This document shows positions 34,664 through 44,194 of a DNA stretch of 64,000 nt, one piece after another. Positions within the stretch are counted from its first letter, which is position 1. Every line of letters starts with the position of its first letter. The stretch is from a bacterium. GTDB lineage: Bacteria > Bacillota > Bacilli > Lactobacillales > Streptococcaceae. The stretch is taken from contig CAJNBY010000001.1 in assembly GCA_905221125.1 (NCBI GenBank), positions 1-64,000 of the forward strand, in the 5' to 3' direction. Below the pieces are notes generated by a model. That model saw nothing but the letters and a program-made list of their open reading frames with translations, made no database searches and was not told the origin of the DNA. A program made the translations under genes and the position numbers.

Positions 34664-35057
34664 CTGCTTTCCTTTTCAATAAGAGAGTTGCTGCTTGATT
34701 AAAACCCTCACACCAGTTATACCATTTTGCTTCATACTCATCTTGAGGTAAGATATGATTTTTTAAATCCAGAACAGAGTAAATCTTTCTTTCCTCACAA
34801 GCTTGCGCATAGAGATGATATAGTTCATCACCACCATCTCTATCCCACTCACCAGAAATCGTATCCTGACCTGCCAATAAAGCCTGATAAGCCCTGTGAT
34901 GTCCATCTGTAATCAACAAGCAATTTCCAAATGCAAGAATACTAATTGGATCAACATTGTTTAGTTCTACCGACTGATAAAGTGTCTGAATATCTTGCAA
35001 CTTCTTTTCTGATAAGTATAGTTGAGTCGGATGAAGATCTGCTATATTGACTTTCAT
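34638..35057 (-). CDS. ParB/Srx-fold-like hypothetical protein
   Basis: A 139-aa protein. The N-terminal half (VNIADLHPTQLYLSEKKLQD ... ILAFGNCLLITDGHHRAYQAL) matches the ParB N-terminal/sulfiredoxin-like fold with its DGHHR motif, which in relatives binds nucleotides. The C-terminal half is unassigned. It is encoded with a GNAT gene that overlaps its 3' end. It is not a chromosome-partitioning ParB, since no DNA-binding domain is seen. The function is unknown. Confidence 0.65.
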   Translation of the reverse strand: MKVNIADLHPTQLYLSEKKLQDIQTLYQSVELNNVDPISILAFGNCLLITDGHHRAYQALLAGQDTISGEWDRDGGDELYHLYAQACEERKIYSVLDLKNHILPQDEYEAKWYNWCEGFNQAATLLLKRKADETDFTNR

Positions 35058-35084
35058 TTCTTTCTCCTCAAAGGAATTTGATAC

Positions 35085-35161
35085 TCACTTCTGCTTGCCT
35101 TTAAATCGCCATTGGAAGCGGAGTTTGTCATAGAAGGGAAACTCGATAAACAGGACTCCCA
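35085..35161 (-). pseudogene. Duplicated 3' tail of the PAP2 phosphatase gene
   Basis: These 77 bases match 37591-37667, the end of the PAP2 gene, with only about four differences, all A/G transitions. The two copies flank the MFS/regulator pair as direct repeats. Confidence 0.88.
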
Positions 35162-35192
35162 TCCACAAAAGAGACAATAGTTCATACTACTA

Positions 35193-36413
35193 TTACTCTA
35201 TTTTCATTGCTCTCACAATCGCTAAGGCAGTCAACACAAAAATAAAAAGTGGAATCACTGTGGTTTTTAGGTTTGTAGCACTCGCTAATGCAACGATGAG
35301 CATACTAAGAATTCCTGGTACAACAACATTAAACACTCCAAGCACTGACTGTATGGTTCCCATAACTTCCTCTGGAACCATCGAAAATACAAGGTTGAAA
35401 ATCCGAGGTCCCATCATTCCTACAGCAACTGCGCATAAGAAGACAACTGCCAATAAAAGGAGAAAATGATTGGTCAACCAAGAAAAGAGAATACAGAGAT
35501 GCATAATTTCTTCAAAGTAGACAATCATTTTTATGGGAATATTTTTTAGGATACCTCCACTCAAAAAACTTCCCACAATCGTTCCTGAAAAAATAACCAC
35601 TGACAATGCTGCAATGGATTTCCCAGTATCAAAGAAGATAAATGGATGATGGATTAACATCAAAGTCGTTAAAGGGGTAATAATGCTTAAAATCACTTGG
35701 TTCATAGCTGCAATGAATATTAATTTGATGATGGCTGGAAAACTTGCCAATATCTTCATAGAATAGAGGAAATGCTCTCCAAAAGATTTTGCGGTTAATC
35801 TTTTACTAACCTCCATCTGTCCCTCAATATCTCTCAAAGAAGTACGAATAAACACCACACCCAACAGTGCAAAAAGAAAGGTCAAAGCATTCAAACCCAC
35901 AAACATCTGAAGACTGATGACCCCAATCAAAACTCCACCTGTAAGGTTGCTAAGAATATTAACTACACCAGCAGTTGCCTGTCTAAACCCCATAGCATCT
36001 GTCATATCATCTCCTATAATCCTCACATACAAAGGAGAAATCATAGCACCTGCAAAATAACTCATGGTATCTGATAAAAGATTGATGCCACAAATAAGAA
36101 AAACCATCCCCATAGAAAAGTTCTTATCCGTTACAAACAGTGTCAATAGAGTATAAAGCAGAAACTTACTTGCCAATATAGCAATATATTTTGCAACACG
36201 ATTTTTTTGAAAATCGGCAATAACGCCTGTGAACAACTGAGAAATCTGCGGCAAAGTCTCCGAAACTGTTATACAAAGAACAGCTAATGAAGCAAATTGA
36301 TAGCCAGATACATAAGAAATAAAGGAAATATAAAACAGCGTATCACCAAATGACGAAACCCATTGATTAATCAGCAACATCCGATAATTTTTATTGGTCA
36401 GAAAAGTATTCAT
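35193..36413 (-). CDS. MFS transporter, probable drug or metabolite exporter (12 TM)
   Basis: A 406-aa integral membrane protein with about 12 hydrophobic segments and an MFS loop (GVIADFQKNRVAKY, residues about 63-76, a D-x3-R-type motif A variant). The overall look is that of macrolide-efflux-like (MefA-type) or peptide-exporting MFS proteins, but the substrate cannot be told. The ATG follows AAGAAGGAGGCAATCC. It has its own promoter with an inverted repeat around the -10 and stands next to a TPR-type regulator. The pair sits between two copies of the PAP2 gene tail, a sign of recent insertion. Confidence 0.78.
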   Translation of the reverse strand: MNTFLTNKNYRMLLINQWVSSFGDTLFYISFISYVSGYQFASLAVLCITVSETLPQISQLFTGVIADFQKNRVAKYIAILASKFLLYTLLTLFVTDKNFSMGMVFLICGINLLSDTMSYFAGAMISPLYVRIIGDDMTDAMGFRQATAGVVNILSNLTGGVLIGVISLQMFVGLNALTFLFALLGVVFIRTSLRDIEGQMEVSKRLTAKSFGEHFLYSMKILASFPAIIKLIFIAAMNQVILSIITPLTTLMLIHHPFIFFDTGKSIAALSVVIFSGTIVGSFLSGGILKNIPIKMIVYFEEIMHLCILFSWLTNHFLLLLAVVFLCAVAVGMMGPRIFNLVFSMVPEEVMGTIQSVLGVFNVVVPGILSMLIVALASATNLKTTVIPLFIFVLTALAIVRAMKIE

Positions 36414-36502
36414 TGGATTGCCTCCTTCTTCAGCTCAAAAGGAAATTGAAATCCTAACAACGCCCAATATAGCCCAAAGTTCCAATACCAAAATCAAAAA
36501 CT

Positions 36503-36540
36503 ATTGATGATATTCTAACACATCAATTTTACTTCGTCAA
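36503..36540 (-). promoter_or_regulatory. Promoter and operator of the MFS gene
   Basis: TTGACG (36540-36535), 17-bp spacer, TAGAAT (36517-36512). ATTGATG (36527-36521) and CATCAAT (36509-36503) form a 7-bp inverted repeat around the -10, a natural site for the adjacent regulator. Confidence 0.7.
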
Positions 36541-36611
36541 TAATTTTTATGGTGTTTTATTATTTTTTTTGAAATATGAATTTAAGTTATCTAAAAATAC
36601 AAATCTTTTTC

Positions 36612-37484
36612 TTAATCTTCACTTTCCAATAATTTCATTTCCTTCTCAATTTCTAGCATCATTCTCTGGTTCTCTTCGTGCTTGTAAAACTGATAAGATA
36701 CTTGATAAAAACCTAGTATCCTATCCCTTTCAGCAAATCCCACGCTTATATTTCCCAATAAACAATACAAATCTGCTAATCGATAACTACTATTATACCT
36801 TTTACAAATAGCTATTGTTTCTGTAATTTCTTCTATAGCTTCAGATGTTCGTTCATTCAACCACAAATATCTACAATAGTTATATCGGAATTTAATCATC
36901 AATTCTAATTGTTCCAAATGATGAACAGATAATGACTGGATATTCTCTTTTAAAAGTTGATAGAGCTCCTGATATGTGTCTTCCTGCCCCATATCAAAAT
37001 AAAAATTAGCCAAGGTATTTCCCAGCTGTAGATAGTAAAAATCAGATTTTTTCAGAGACAACAGTATTTTTTCCAATTTCGCAACTGCCTCTGTTTGATG
37101 ATTCAGATAATGGAATTGAACTAATGTATCAATCCAGTCTAAATAAATCTGATCTTTAGCAGATAAACGAGCACGTTTAGATTTTTCTAGTTCATAGATG
37201 TAATGGAGAGATTCATATTCCCTCTCATCCAAAAACTTCTTAGATAGTTCTTTAAACTTATCAATATTTTCCAAGCTAGAAACCTCAGTCTCTTCAAAGA
37301 AATAATTCATGCTCACCTTCAATCGCTTAGATAGCTGAAAGAGTAATTCTGACCCGGGTGAGTATTTACCTTGCTCCATACGGCTAATCTGTCCTTGCTC
37401 ACAAATCCCCTTAGCCAATTCCTTTTGAGATAATTTTAATTCCTTTCTCTTGTTTTTTAAGCGTGTCGCTAGTAACATGTCCAC
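36612..37484 (-). CDS. XRE/TPR transcriptional regulator (Rgg/PlcR-like, RNPP type)
   Basis: A 290-aa protein. An N-terminal helix-turn-helix (residues 6-60, LKLSQKELAKGICEQGQISRMEQG) is followed by about 220 residues of helical TPR-like repeats (YELEKSKRARLSAKD..., FYFDMGQEDTYQELYQLL, YCLLGNISVGFAERDR). This architecture is shared by PlcR, Rgg and other peptide-sensing regulators. A GTG start at 37484 lies 8 bp after GGAGG; an ATG two codons later is spaced too far. It probably controls the downstream MFS gene. No obvious signal peptide gene was found between the two. Confidence 0.78.
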   Translation of the reverse strand: MDMLLATRLKNKRKELKLSQKELAKGICEQGQISRMEQGKYSPGSELLFQLSKRLKVSMNYFFEETEVSSLENIDKFKELSKKFLDEREYESLHYIYELEKSKRARLSAKDQIYLDWIDTLVQFHYLNHQTEAVAKLEKILLSLKKSDFYYLQLGNTLANFYFDMGQEDTYQELYQLLKENIQSLSVHHLEQLELMIKFRYNYCRYLWLNERTSEAIEEITETIAICKRYNSSYRLADLYCLLGNISVGFAERDRILGFYQVSYQFYKHEENQRMMLEIEKEMKLLESED

Positions 37485-37590
37485 ACTTTATTCCTCCTTG
37501 CTTTATTTATTAAAGTACATCAAGTTTCAAAAACATGTTTAAAATATATATTTTATATCCTTATCTTTGTATAATTTTTTATCTTTTTCA

Positions 37591-38241
37591 TCACTTCTGC
37601 TTACCTTTAAATCGCCATTGGAAACGAAGTTTATCATAGAAGGGAAACTCGATAAACAGGACTCCCAAGCCTACACAGAGACTGGCAAGAACATCTGATG
37701 GGTAATGAACTCCCAGATAGACCCTTGATACCAGCACACTGACTAGGTAGAGGCCAAGAATAATTTGCACGATTTTTCTCCAGACTGGATCTTTAATCCG
37801 TTGACTAAGAATGACAATCAGAGATCCGACCATCAAGGTTACAGCCAGAGAATGCCCACTCGGGAAGGAAAATCCCTTCTCCTCAACTAGATGTAAGATA
37901 GCCGGCCGAGGGCGCTGATAGATGTTTTTAAAGGTCACAATTAAAAGACCTGCCAAAGCCAGATTTCCCAGCATGAAGAAACTTTCTATCTTCCACCGCT
38001 TACGATAAAAGATAAAGGCTACAATGACAACCCAAGTGATAATCACTGGGATATCAATCAGGCGTGTAATGGATCGGAAAAGAATAGTTAAATAATCTGG
38101 CAAATCTCCTCGAATGGAAGTCTGAATCGATTGGTCAAAATTGACCAACATTTCAGGGTAAAATTTGACCATATAGCCAAGAATAACGAAAAGTAAAAGG
38201 GCAAAACTGCCCTTCATTAAAAATGTTTGTTTATCTTTCAT
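37591..38241 (-). CDS. PAP2-family membrane phosphatase
   Basis: A 216-aa protein with about six transmembrane helices and the three PAP2 motifs: KNIYQRPRP (about 114-122), FPSGHS (about 135-140) and SRVYLGVHYPSDV (about 180-192). Members dephosphorylate undecaprenyl pyrophosphate or phospholipids at the outer membrane face. It starts 11 bp inside the end of ribU. Its tail is duplicated at 35085-35161. The exact lipid substrate is unknown. Confidence 0.88.
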   Translation of the reverse strand: MKDKQTFLMKGSFALLLFVILGYMVKFYPEMLVNFDQSIQTSIRGDLPDYLTILFRSITRLIDIPVIITWVVIVAFIFYRKRWKIESFFMLGNLALAGLLIVTFKNIYQRPRPAILHLVEEKGFSFPSGHSLAVTLMVGSLIVILSQRIKDPVWRKIVQIILGLYLVSVLVSRVYLGVHYPSDVLASLCVGLGVLFIEFPFYDKLRFQWRFKGKQK

Positions 38242-38809
38242 AGTGTTTTAAGGTTGGTTTCAAGAGAACGTACAACAACCAGAATGAAACGGAAAAGATT
38301 GCACCTTCAATCAAATTAAAAGGTAATACCATAGTCATTAGGTAGTTGGAAAGTCCCAAAATTTTTCCAATATCAAAGTTAGCAAACTTAGCGTACAAAG
38401 GAACAGCGTAAACATAGTTGAGAACTAACATAGCCACGGTTAAACCAATAGTCCCAGCTAGAGAGCCTAGTAGGAAACGAAGGGTTGTCCGTTCCTTTTT
38501 CCAAATCAAAGCAAAGACGATGACAAAAACTCCCAAAGCTACGATATTCATCGGCAAACCAATGTAAGTATTCACTCCTTGACTATTAAGAAGCAATTTC
38601 AAGAGTGAGCGAAGCAAGAGGATTCCTAGAGCAGCAGGCAAATCCATGACCACCAGACCTACAAGGACTGGCAAGATACTAAATTCGATCTTGAGGAAGG
38701 ACGCCGCTGGTAGAAGCGGAAAGTCAAAGTACATCAGCACAAATGAGATGGCTGATAGAATTGCAATGGTCGAAAGTCGACGTGTGTTTGTCATAACAGG
38801 TTCCTCCAA
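38231..38809 (-). CDS. ribU: Riboflavin ECF transporter S component
   Basis: A 192-aa membrane protein with about six helices. FDFPLLPAASFLKIEFSILPVL, near the start, is the RibU riboflavin-binding region. It needs the shared EcfAAT module (the one at 39926-42423 may serve it). An FMN riboswitch lies directly upstream, which settles the flavin link. The neighbour downstream is the PAP2 phosphatase with an 11-bp overlap. The start has AGGAACCTGTT(ATG) upstream; the frame is also open for five codons before it (MEEPV), so ATG 38794 is the alternative start. Confidence 0.9.
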   Translation of the reverse strand: MEEPVMTNTRRLSTIAILSAISFVLMYFDFPLLPAASFLKIEFSILPVLVGLVVMDLPAALGILLLRSLLKLLLNSQGVNTYIGLPMNIVALGVFVIVFALIWKKERTTLRFLLGSLAGTIGLTVAMLVLNYVYAVPLYAKFANFDIGKILGLSNYLMTMVLPFNLIEGAIFSVSFWLLYVLLKPTLKHYER

Positions 38810-38960
38810 TTTTCTATAAAATCAGAAGAAGTTAGAAAGGATTTTTCTATCTATTCTCACTTTTTATATCCCAAAAGTTCCCTCTCACTCTATCAAGGAA
38901 ATTCAAGCAAGCGGTTACAATTTAGCTATAAATCTATCAGAACAGACAAAGCCATTCTTT

Positions 38961-39170
38961 CGTCTTCTCCCATCCAGACTATACTGTCGGTTGTGGAATC
39001 TCACCACATCAGCTTGCGCTCGCGGACTTATTTGGCTAAGATATTTTAGATTTATCTAGGCGTCGCAGTCGAAGATAATACTTAAAGTATATCGAGACAA
39101 GACAACGACGAGAAAGCTAAAATAGCTAGTCAAATTTACCGCCGGTCGGGAATCTCACCCTGCCCTGAAG
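38961..39170 (-). promoter_or_regulatory. FMN riboswitch (RFN element)
   Basis: The minus strand shows the conserved FMN aptamer segments: CAGGGCAGGGTGAGATTCCC then GACCGGCGGT at the 5' side, GCTGATGTGGTGAGATTCC, and CCGACAGTATAGTCTGGATG then GGAGAAGACG at the 3' side, with a long variable stem between. It lies about 150 bp before ribU and should turn expression down when FMN is plentiful. Confidence 0.95.
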
Positions 39171-39186
39171 ACTCTTTTATCATAAC

Positions 39187-39209
39187 AAAAAACGCTTGCA
39201 AGCGCAAGC
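39187..39209 (-). terminator. Terminator of trmL
   Basis: GCTTGC-GCTT-GCAAGC stem then GTTTTTT on the minus strand, 20 bp past the trmL stop. Confidence 0.8.
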
Positions 39210-39229
39210 ATTTTGTTCATTTTCATTAT

Positions 39230-39733
39230 TTATTTCAATTTATCCACTTCATAGGTATGAACAAGCTCAAGACCTGCAAAATTCTGCTGGCGGAGGGCCT
39301 CGTAGACAATCATGCAGACAGTATTCGACACATTGAGACTGCGGACGTGTTCATCATTCATGGGAATACGGAGAGCTTTCTCAGGATGTTCTCGCATAAA
39401 GTCCTCAGGTAAGCCCTTGTCTTCACGTCCAAAGAGAAAATAATGGTCTTCGTCAGTCGATAAATCCACCTCAGAATAGACTTTCTCAGCGAATTTCGAA
39501 ATCAGATAGAGTTTTCCCTGCATCTGGGACATGAAATCTTCTAAACTGTCGTAAAAATAAATCTCTAGCTTATCCCAATAATCCAATCCAGCCCGCTTCA
39601 TCTTGCGGTCATCAATAGGAAAGCCCATTGGCTTGATGATGTGGAGGGGAGAATTGGTCGCAGCGCAAGTACGCGCGATATTGCCTGTATTTTGTGGAAT
39701 TTGAGGTTCAAATAATACAATGTGATTTGTCAT
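39230..39733 (-). CDS. trmL: tRNA (cytidine/uridine-34 2'-O)-methyltransferase (SPOUT family)
   Basis: A 167-aa protein from ATG 39733 (GAAAGGAAGCAAGTC upstream). A trefoil-knot SPOUT methyltransferase with the TrmL signatures: [18 protein letters not shown] near the N-terminus, [11 protein letters not shown] in the middle and [20 protein letters not shown] at the SAM-binding knot. It 2'-O-methylates the wobble base of certain leucine tRNAs. It is transcribed alone from its own promoter behind a leader of about 130 nt with an attenuator-like hairpin. Confidence 0.92.
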   Translation of the reverse strand: MTNHIVLFEPQIPQNTGNIARTCAATNSPLHIIKPMGFPIDDRKMKRAGLDYWDKLEIYFYDSLEDFMSQMQGKLYLISKFAEKVYSEVDLSTDEDHYFLFGREDKGLPEDFMREHPEKALRIPMNDEHVRSLNVSNTVCMIVYEALRQQNFAGLELVHTYEVDKLK

Positions 39734-39892
39734 GACTTGCTTCCTTTCACCATTGCAAAAAAATAGCCACACTGCCCGGAGTCAAGCTCAGCAAACAGCG
39801 TGGTTAAGGCATCGTTAACTTACCTCACAACAGGTTTGAAGTAAATCAGCGAAACTACTTTCTTAGTATAACACTTTCAGAATCATTGTCAA
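39734..39892 (-). promoter_or_regulatory. Promoter and attenuator-like leader of trmL
   Basis: Consensus TTGACA (39892-39887), 16-bp spacer, TATACT (39870-39865). The leader contains ACCACGCTG (39804-39796) pairing with CAGTGTGGC (39774-39766, one G-U) followed by TATTTTTTT, a terminator only about 25 nt before the start codon. An upstream segment (GTTAACGATGCCTTAAC) overlaps the same stem and could form a competing structure. No known riboswitch class was recognised. Confidence 0.6.
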
Positions 39893-39925
39893 TAGAAACG
39901 ACTTGATTTTTTCAATTTTTTCAAG

Positions 39926-40756
39926 CTATTTCCAAGGGTTGTAAAATCGTCCCTGATTCTGCAAGATAAGTAGTAAACTAGCTACTAAAAACAAGGCTGC
40001 CAAGAGCAAGGTAAGATAGTCTCCTTTTTTCAAGGCCTGATAACTATACCAAGTGCGTTTTTTCTCTTTCCCAAAGCGTCGAAGCTCCATGGCGGTTGCG
40101 ATGGTATCAATCCGTTCTAGCGAGCTAAAAATCAAGGGAGTGATAATGCGCAGATTGCCTTTGATTCGTTGCATAAGAGAAGCTTTCTTGGATAATTCCA
40201 TCCCACGCGCCTCCTGAGACATCTTGATAGTAAAGAATTCTTCCTGCAAATCTGGAATATAGCGCAAGGTCAGGCTGACAGAATAAGCAATCTTATAGGG
40301 CACACCAATTTGATTTAAACTGGAAGCAAACTGACTAGGATGGGTTGTCATCAAAAAGATAATAGCCAGAGGAATGGTGCAAAGATACTTAATAGCCAAA
40401 TTTAGCAGATAAAAGAGCTCCTGGCTGGTTAGAGTGTAGACACCGATTCCCTGCCAAATCACACTTCTCTCTCCATAAAGTCCAACCCCATACTCGGGAG
40501 AAAAGAGATAGACCATCAAAACGTTTAAAATCGCAAATACCGTCGCAAAAACGGCCACAAAGGAAACATCTTTAAAACGGATTTCTGACAAATAGAGGAG
40601 AAAGACCGAAAAGATGGCAATCAGAACAAGCAGTCTGGTATCATAGCTAATCATGGCCGCCAATGATACGAGAATGAAAAAGAGGAGTTTACCAGCGCCT
40701 GACAAGCGATGAATCACAGTATTTCCATGCTGGTAACCGATTAATTTAGCTTGCAT
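39926..40756 (-). CDS. ECF transporter transmembrane T component
   Basis: A 276-aa membrane protein with four to six hydrophobic segments and the two coupling-helix motifs of Ecf[12 protein letters not shown] (Ala-Arg-Gly) and [13 protein letters not shown]. It joins the ATPases to the S components in the membrane. It starts 16 bp inside the end of the ATPase gene. Together with the fused ATPase and the S component it forms an operon that also holds a SAM-hydrolase-family gene. Confidence 0.9.
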   Translation of the reverse strand: MQAKLIGYQHGNTVIHRLSGAGKLLFFILVSLAAMISYDTRLLVLIAIFSVFLLYLSEIRFKDVSFVAVFATVFAILNVLMVYLFSPEYGVGLYGERSVIWQGIGVYTLTSQELFYLLNLAIKYLCTIPLAIIFLMTTHPSQFASSLNQIGVPYKIAYSVSLTLRYIPDLQEEFFTIKMSQEARGMELSKKASLMQRIKGNLRIITPLIFSSLERIDTIATAMELRRFGKEKKRTWYSYQALKKGDYLTLLLAALFLVASLLLILQNQGRFYNPWK

Positions 40757-42423
40757 CCTTCTCTCCTTTCTTTGTAAAATGCCGTTAAAGCAAGTGGATC
40801 CACGTCGAGTTTCTTGGCCAAGTTAAAGATAGAGGTTTCTTTTAGATTGGCTTTTACTAACAGCTCAGGATTGCTCAACAGACTAGCTGGATCGGTATCA
40901 GCAATCAATTCCCCATCCACCATGACAAGGGCCCGGTCTGAATAATCCAGCATCAATTGCATATCATGGGTAATCATGACAATGGTATGTCCTTTTTGAT
41001 GTAACTCTTCGAGAAATTCCATAATCTCAGTATAGTTCTTCTGGTCTTGACCTGCTGTCGGTTCATCTAGGAGAATAATTTCAGCCCCTAAGACCAAAAT
41101 CGATGCAATAGTCACACGTTTTTTCTGGCCAAATGACAGGGCAGAAATAGGCCAATTACGGAATTCATATAGACCACAGATTTTCAAAGTTTTATAGACT
41201 CTCGTTTCAATTTCTTTCTCATCCACACCTCGCAAACGAAGTCCCAGAGCCACCTCATCAAAAATCATATTGCTTGAAATCATTTGATTAGGATTTTGCA
41301 GCACATAGCCTACTCGTTCCGCCCGCTCTGCAACAGAATCTCCTTTTATATCCTGCTCTTCCCAAAGATAGCGACCTTCAGTCTGAATAAAGCTACTTAA
41401 GGCCTTGGCTAGGGTTGATTTCCCTGCTCCATTTTTCCCGACAATGGCAATCTTTTCACCCTTTTTAATATCCAAATGTAGGGACTTTAAAATCGGTCTA
41501 TCATCACAAGAAAAAGACAGATCCTCTAATTTAAAGAGTGACTGCAATTCTGGGGTTTCTTTTACCAGTTCCTTCCGCAACTGAACCTGGCCTTTTGAGA
41601 TAGACAAGTTGTCCAAATCTGCTACTTGTTCTTCCTTGACTAAATCCACACCTAATTGACGGAGAGTAGTTAGATAAAGGGGTTCTCGAATTCCATTCTG
41701 GGTCAATAAATCAGTCGCCAGTAACTGATCAGGGCTTCCATTAAAGAGGATACGACCATCGTTTATCAAGACAATCCGATCCACAGGGCGATGCAGAACA
41801 TCCTCCAAACGATGTTCAATAATAAGGGTCGTCGTCCCCTCTTCCTTATGAATCTGGTCAATCAATTCGATAATATCCTGACCTGACTTGGGATCCAGAT
41901 TGGCGAGTGGCTCATCAAACAAGAGAATCGGACTCTCATCAATCAAGACACCAGCTAGACTAACTCGCTGCTTTTGTCCACCAGACAAGTCCTGAGGACG
42001 CTGATTCAATAAAGAAATAAGGTCCAGCTTTTCAGCCCATTTATGAACACGACTTTTCATCTCTTCTAAAGCTGTTACATCATTTTCCAGGGCAAAAGCC
42101 AAATCCTCTGCCACAGACAGGCCGATAAACTGCCCATCTGTATCCTGCAAAACCGTGCTAACCAGATGAGATTTATCATAGATACTCATATCAAAGGCTG
42201 CTTGATCCTTGATCAAAAATTCTCCAGACGTCTGACCCTTGTAAATATTGGGAATAATTCCATTCAAACACTGACCCAAGGTAGACTTGCCTGACCCAGA
42301 TGGCCCAACAATTAAGACTTTCTCTCCTTTGTAAATGGTTAAGTCCACCCCTTGCAAGGTCGGTTCTTGTTGTGTTTCATATCGGAAAGAAAAATCCTTC
42401 CACTCAATTATAGCTTCTTTCAT
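40741..42423 (-). CDS. ECF transporter ATP-binding protein, two fused ATPase domains
   Basis: A 560-aa protein with two ABC cassettes. Domain 1 has Walker [10 protein letters not shown] (about 37-45), signature LSGGQKQRV (about 146-154), Walker B ILLFDEP. Domain 2 has GKNGAGKST (about 331), a signature-like LSFGQKKRV (about 435) and Walker B IILLDEP. The fusion replaces separate EcfA and EcfA' subunits. It powers vitamin or cofactor uptake for one or several S components. It is overlapped by the T-component gene. Confidence 0.9.
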   Translation of the reverse strand: MKEAIIEWKDFSFRYETQQEPTLQGVDLTIYKGEKVLIVGPSGSGKSTLGQCLNGIIPNIYKGQTSGEFLIKDQAAFDMSIYDKSHLVSTVLQDTDGQFIGLSVAEDLAFALENDVTALEEMKSRVHKWAEKLDLISLLNQRPQDLSGGQKQRVSLAGVLIDESPILLFDEPLANLDPKSGQDIIELIDQIHKEEGTTTLIIEHRLEDVLHRPVDRIVLINDGRILFNGSPDQLLATDLLTQNGIREPLYLTTLRQLGVDLVKEEQVADLDNLSISKGQVQLRKELVKETPELQSLFKLEDLSFSCDDRPILKSLHLDIKKGEKIAIVGKNGAGKSTLAKALSSFIQTEGRYLWEEQDIKGDSVAERAERVGYVLQNPNQMISSNMIFDEVALGLRLRGVDEKEIETRVYKTLKICGLYEFRNWPISALSFGQKKRVTIASILVLGAEIILLDEPTAGQDQKNYTEIMEFLEELHQKGHTIVMITHDMQLMLDYSDRALVMVDGELIADTDPASLLSNPELLVKANLKETSIFNLAKKLDVDPLALTAFYKERREGCKLN

Positions 42424-42591
42424 CTTACTCTCTTCATTCGCTTCTTAGACTTCTATTTTATCATAAATCCAACCCTTCTTGCAGACTCTTCTATTAAAAA
42501 CTTAGCACCAACTAGATTACTATCCTAGTTTGCTTGCCCGACTAGTCTATAAATAGTAAAAAAGACCGGTTTCCCAGCCTTTTCCCTTATA

Positions 42592-43140
42592 TTAATCCTT
42601 TTTCAAACTTCCTGCACGAGTTTGGGTTCCTGCATAAGCAAGCAAGAGAAGAGTTCCTGCAATAGCTACAGATACACCATTAGCAATTCCCGCAACAATC
42701 CCTTGGGCAAATACTTTTTCTGCTGCTTCTTGATAAATCACAACATCTCCAAGTGGTGCCAAGACACCCCAAACAAGGGCATTTGCAAGTAGTTGAATAA
42801 GGTTAAAAATAAGAATATCTTTCCAGTCAAAGACACCATTGATCACGCGAACGTATTTTCTAAAGAGTCCGACAGCTAGACCAAAGAGCCCGCTAGCGAT
42901 AATCCAAGTCCACCACAGACCATAGCCAGCAAGAGAGTCCTTGATTGCATGACCAATCAACCCAACAAGCAAACCGATAATCGGTCCAAAAATAATAGAA
43001 AGTAGCGCTTGTACAGCATACTGAAGCTGGATGCTTGTATTTGGAACAGGGGTCGGAATGTTAATCATCCCGATGACGACAAAGAGGGCAGCGCCAATTC
43101 CGACAGCAACAACTTGTTTAATTGTAAATTTGATTTCCAT
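42592..43140 (-). CDS. ECF transporter S component, UPF0397 family
   Basis: A 182-aa membrane protein with about six helices ([20 protein letters not shown] and following), matching the UPF0397/ECF-ribofla-trS family. It is the substrate-binding subunit. The ligand is not established for this family. The ATG has AGGAGAATA upstream. It lies 18 bp after the SAM-hydrolase-family gene and 168 bp before the ATPase gene, so the pairing suggests a nucleoside- or SAM-related substrate (inference). Confidence 0.82.
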   Translation of the reverse strand: MEIKFTIKQVVAVGIGAALFVVIGMINIPTPVPNTSIQLQYAVQALLSIIFGPIIGLLVGLIGHAIKDSLAGYGLWWTWIIASGLFGLAVGLFRKYVRVINGVFDWKDILIFNLIQLLANALVWGVLAPLGDVVIYQEAAEKVFAQGIVAGIANGVSVAIAGTLLLLAYAGTQTRAGSLKKD

Positions 43141-43158
43141 ACTATTTATTCTCCTATT

Positions 43159-44007
43159 TTATCCTTCTATTTTCTTTACTTCGATGGTCCAAGATGAACC
43201 GACACCCACATTATAAGCCTTGGCAAAAGAACCTTGGTTAATAGCCAGACCTAAACGATAGAGAGAGTTGATGTAAAGGATTGGTTGCCCAATTCTCACA
43301 TCTGCAAATGATTTGCCATAGACGACCTGATTTTGATAGACCAGCATATCTGCATGATAGATGGTCACTTCAAAACGGTCACCAAATTCTGGTTCCAGTT
43401 TGTAAAATTCTTCTCGTGTGATAGAGGTCCAAAGCGAACCAAAACGCACATCCAGAATATCAATGGCTCCCTTGACCAGATGATCTTCAATGATGGTCTC
43501 TACGACTGGAAGCTCTACAATCTGGTCCACACTGAGCTCTGGCCCCACTTCCTCAAAAGTAATGTGACCACTGGCTAGTTTAGCTCCAGTATAGGCATAG
43601 ACATCACGACCGTGGAAAGTATAAGAATGCTCTGTATTTTGACGTCTATTGGCCACTTCAGAAATCTCACGAATAGCTACAATGCCAACGTGTTTCTTGA
43701 TAAAGGAAAGCGTCCCATTATCTGGCGTGACAATGTATTGATTTTTTGCAGTCTTGGCAACCACACTCTTACGTTTCGAGCCGACACCTGGGTCAACCAC
43801 CGATACAAAAGTCGTTCCCTCAGGCCAGTAATCCACCGTCTGAAAGAGACGATAGCTCCCCTCAAAAATATTATAAGGCGTGATATCGTGCGTTAAGTGA
43901 TGGATTTTTAAGGTTGGAGACTCTTCTAAAGCCACTCCAATCATAGCCGATACCGCACCATCTACCAGACCAAAGTCTGATTGTAGTACCAATAAATTAT
44001 TATTCAT
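43159..44007 (-). CDS. SAM hydroxide adenosyltransferase family protein (DUF62, chlorinase/fluorinase fold)
   Basis: A 282-aa protein with the DUF62 signatures LQSDFGLVDGAVSAMIGV at the N-terminus, HDITPYNIFEGSY, and VSVVDPGVGSKRKSV (about 90-104), plus the C-terminal beta-barrel. Characterised members hydrolyse S-adenosylmethionine to adenosine and methionine. It is the first gene of an operon with an ECF S component, suggesting a link between adenosyl metabolism and cofactor uptake. It is divergent from trkA. Confidence 0.88.
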   Translation of the reverse strand: MNNNLLVLQSDFGLVDGAVSAMIGVALEESPTLKIHHLTHDITPYNIFEGSYRLFQTVDYWPEGTTFVSVVDPGVGSKRKSVVAKTAKNQYIVTPDNGTLSFIKKHVGIVAIREISEVANRRQNTEHSYTFHGRDVYAYTGAKLASGHITFEEVGPELSVDQIVELPVVETIIEDHLVKGAIDILDVRFGSLWTSITREEFYKLEPEFGDRFEVTIYHADMLVYQNQVVYGKSFADVRIGQPILYINSLYRLGLAINQGSFAKAYNVGVGSSWTIEVKKIEG

Positions 44008-44194
44008 TTTGTCTCCTTGTGTACCCTTTATCTTACCACATTTCAGAGGAAGTCGCTAATAGCTATTTCAATTGGTTAGGTTATAGTTTTACCTTATAAC
44101 AAAATTCCACTAAAAGCTCTTGTTATTAGCTAGTAGGTGCATTTTTTCTTGAAAAAGGGTATGATAGTTACATCATGAAAAAGTAGGTTTTAAT

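Noticed and set aside
36420-36500. Possible short hydrophobic peptide (LVLELWAILGVVRISISF) in the MFS leader as a signal peptide for the TPR regulator
   Set aside because: It would need a TTG or GTG start without a Shine-Dalgarno sequence, and lies in the 5' leader. Not supported as a gene.
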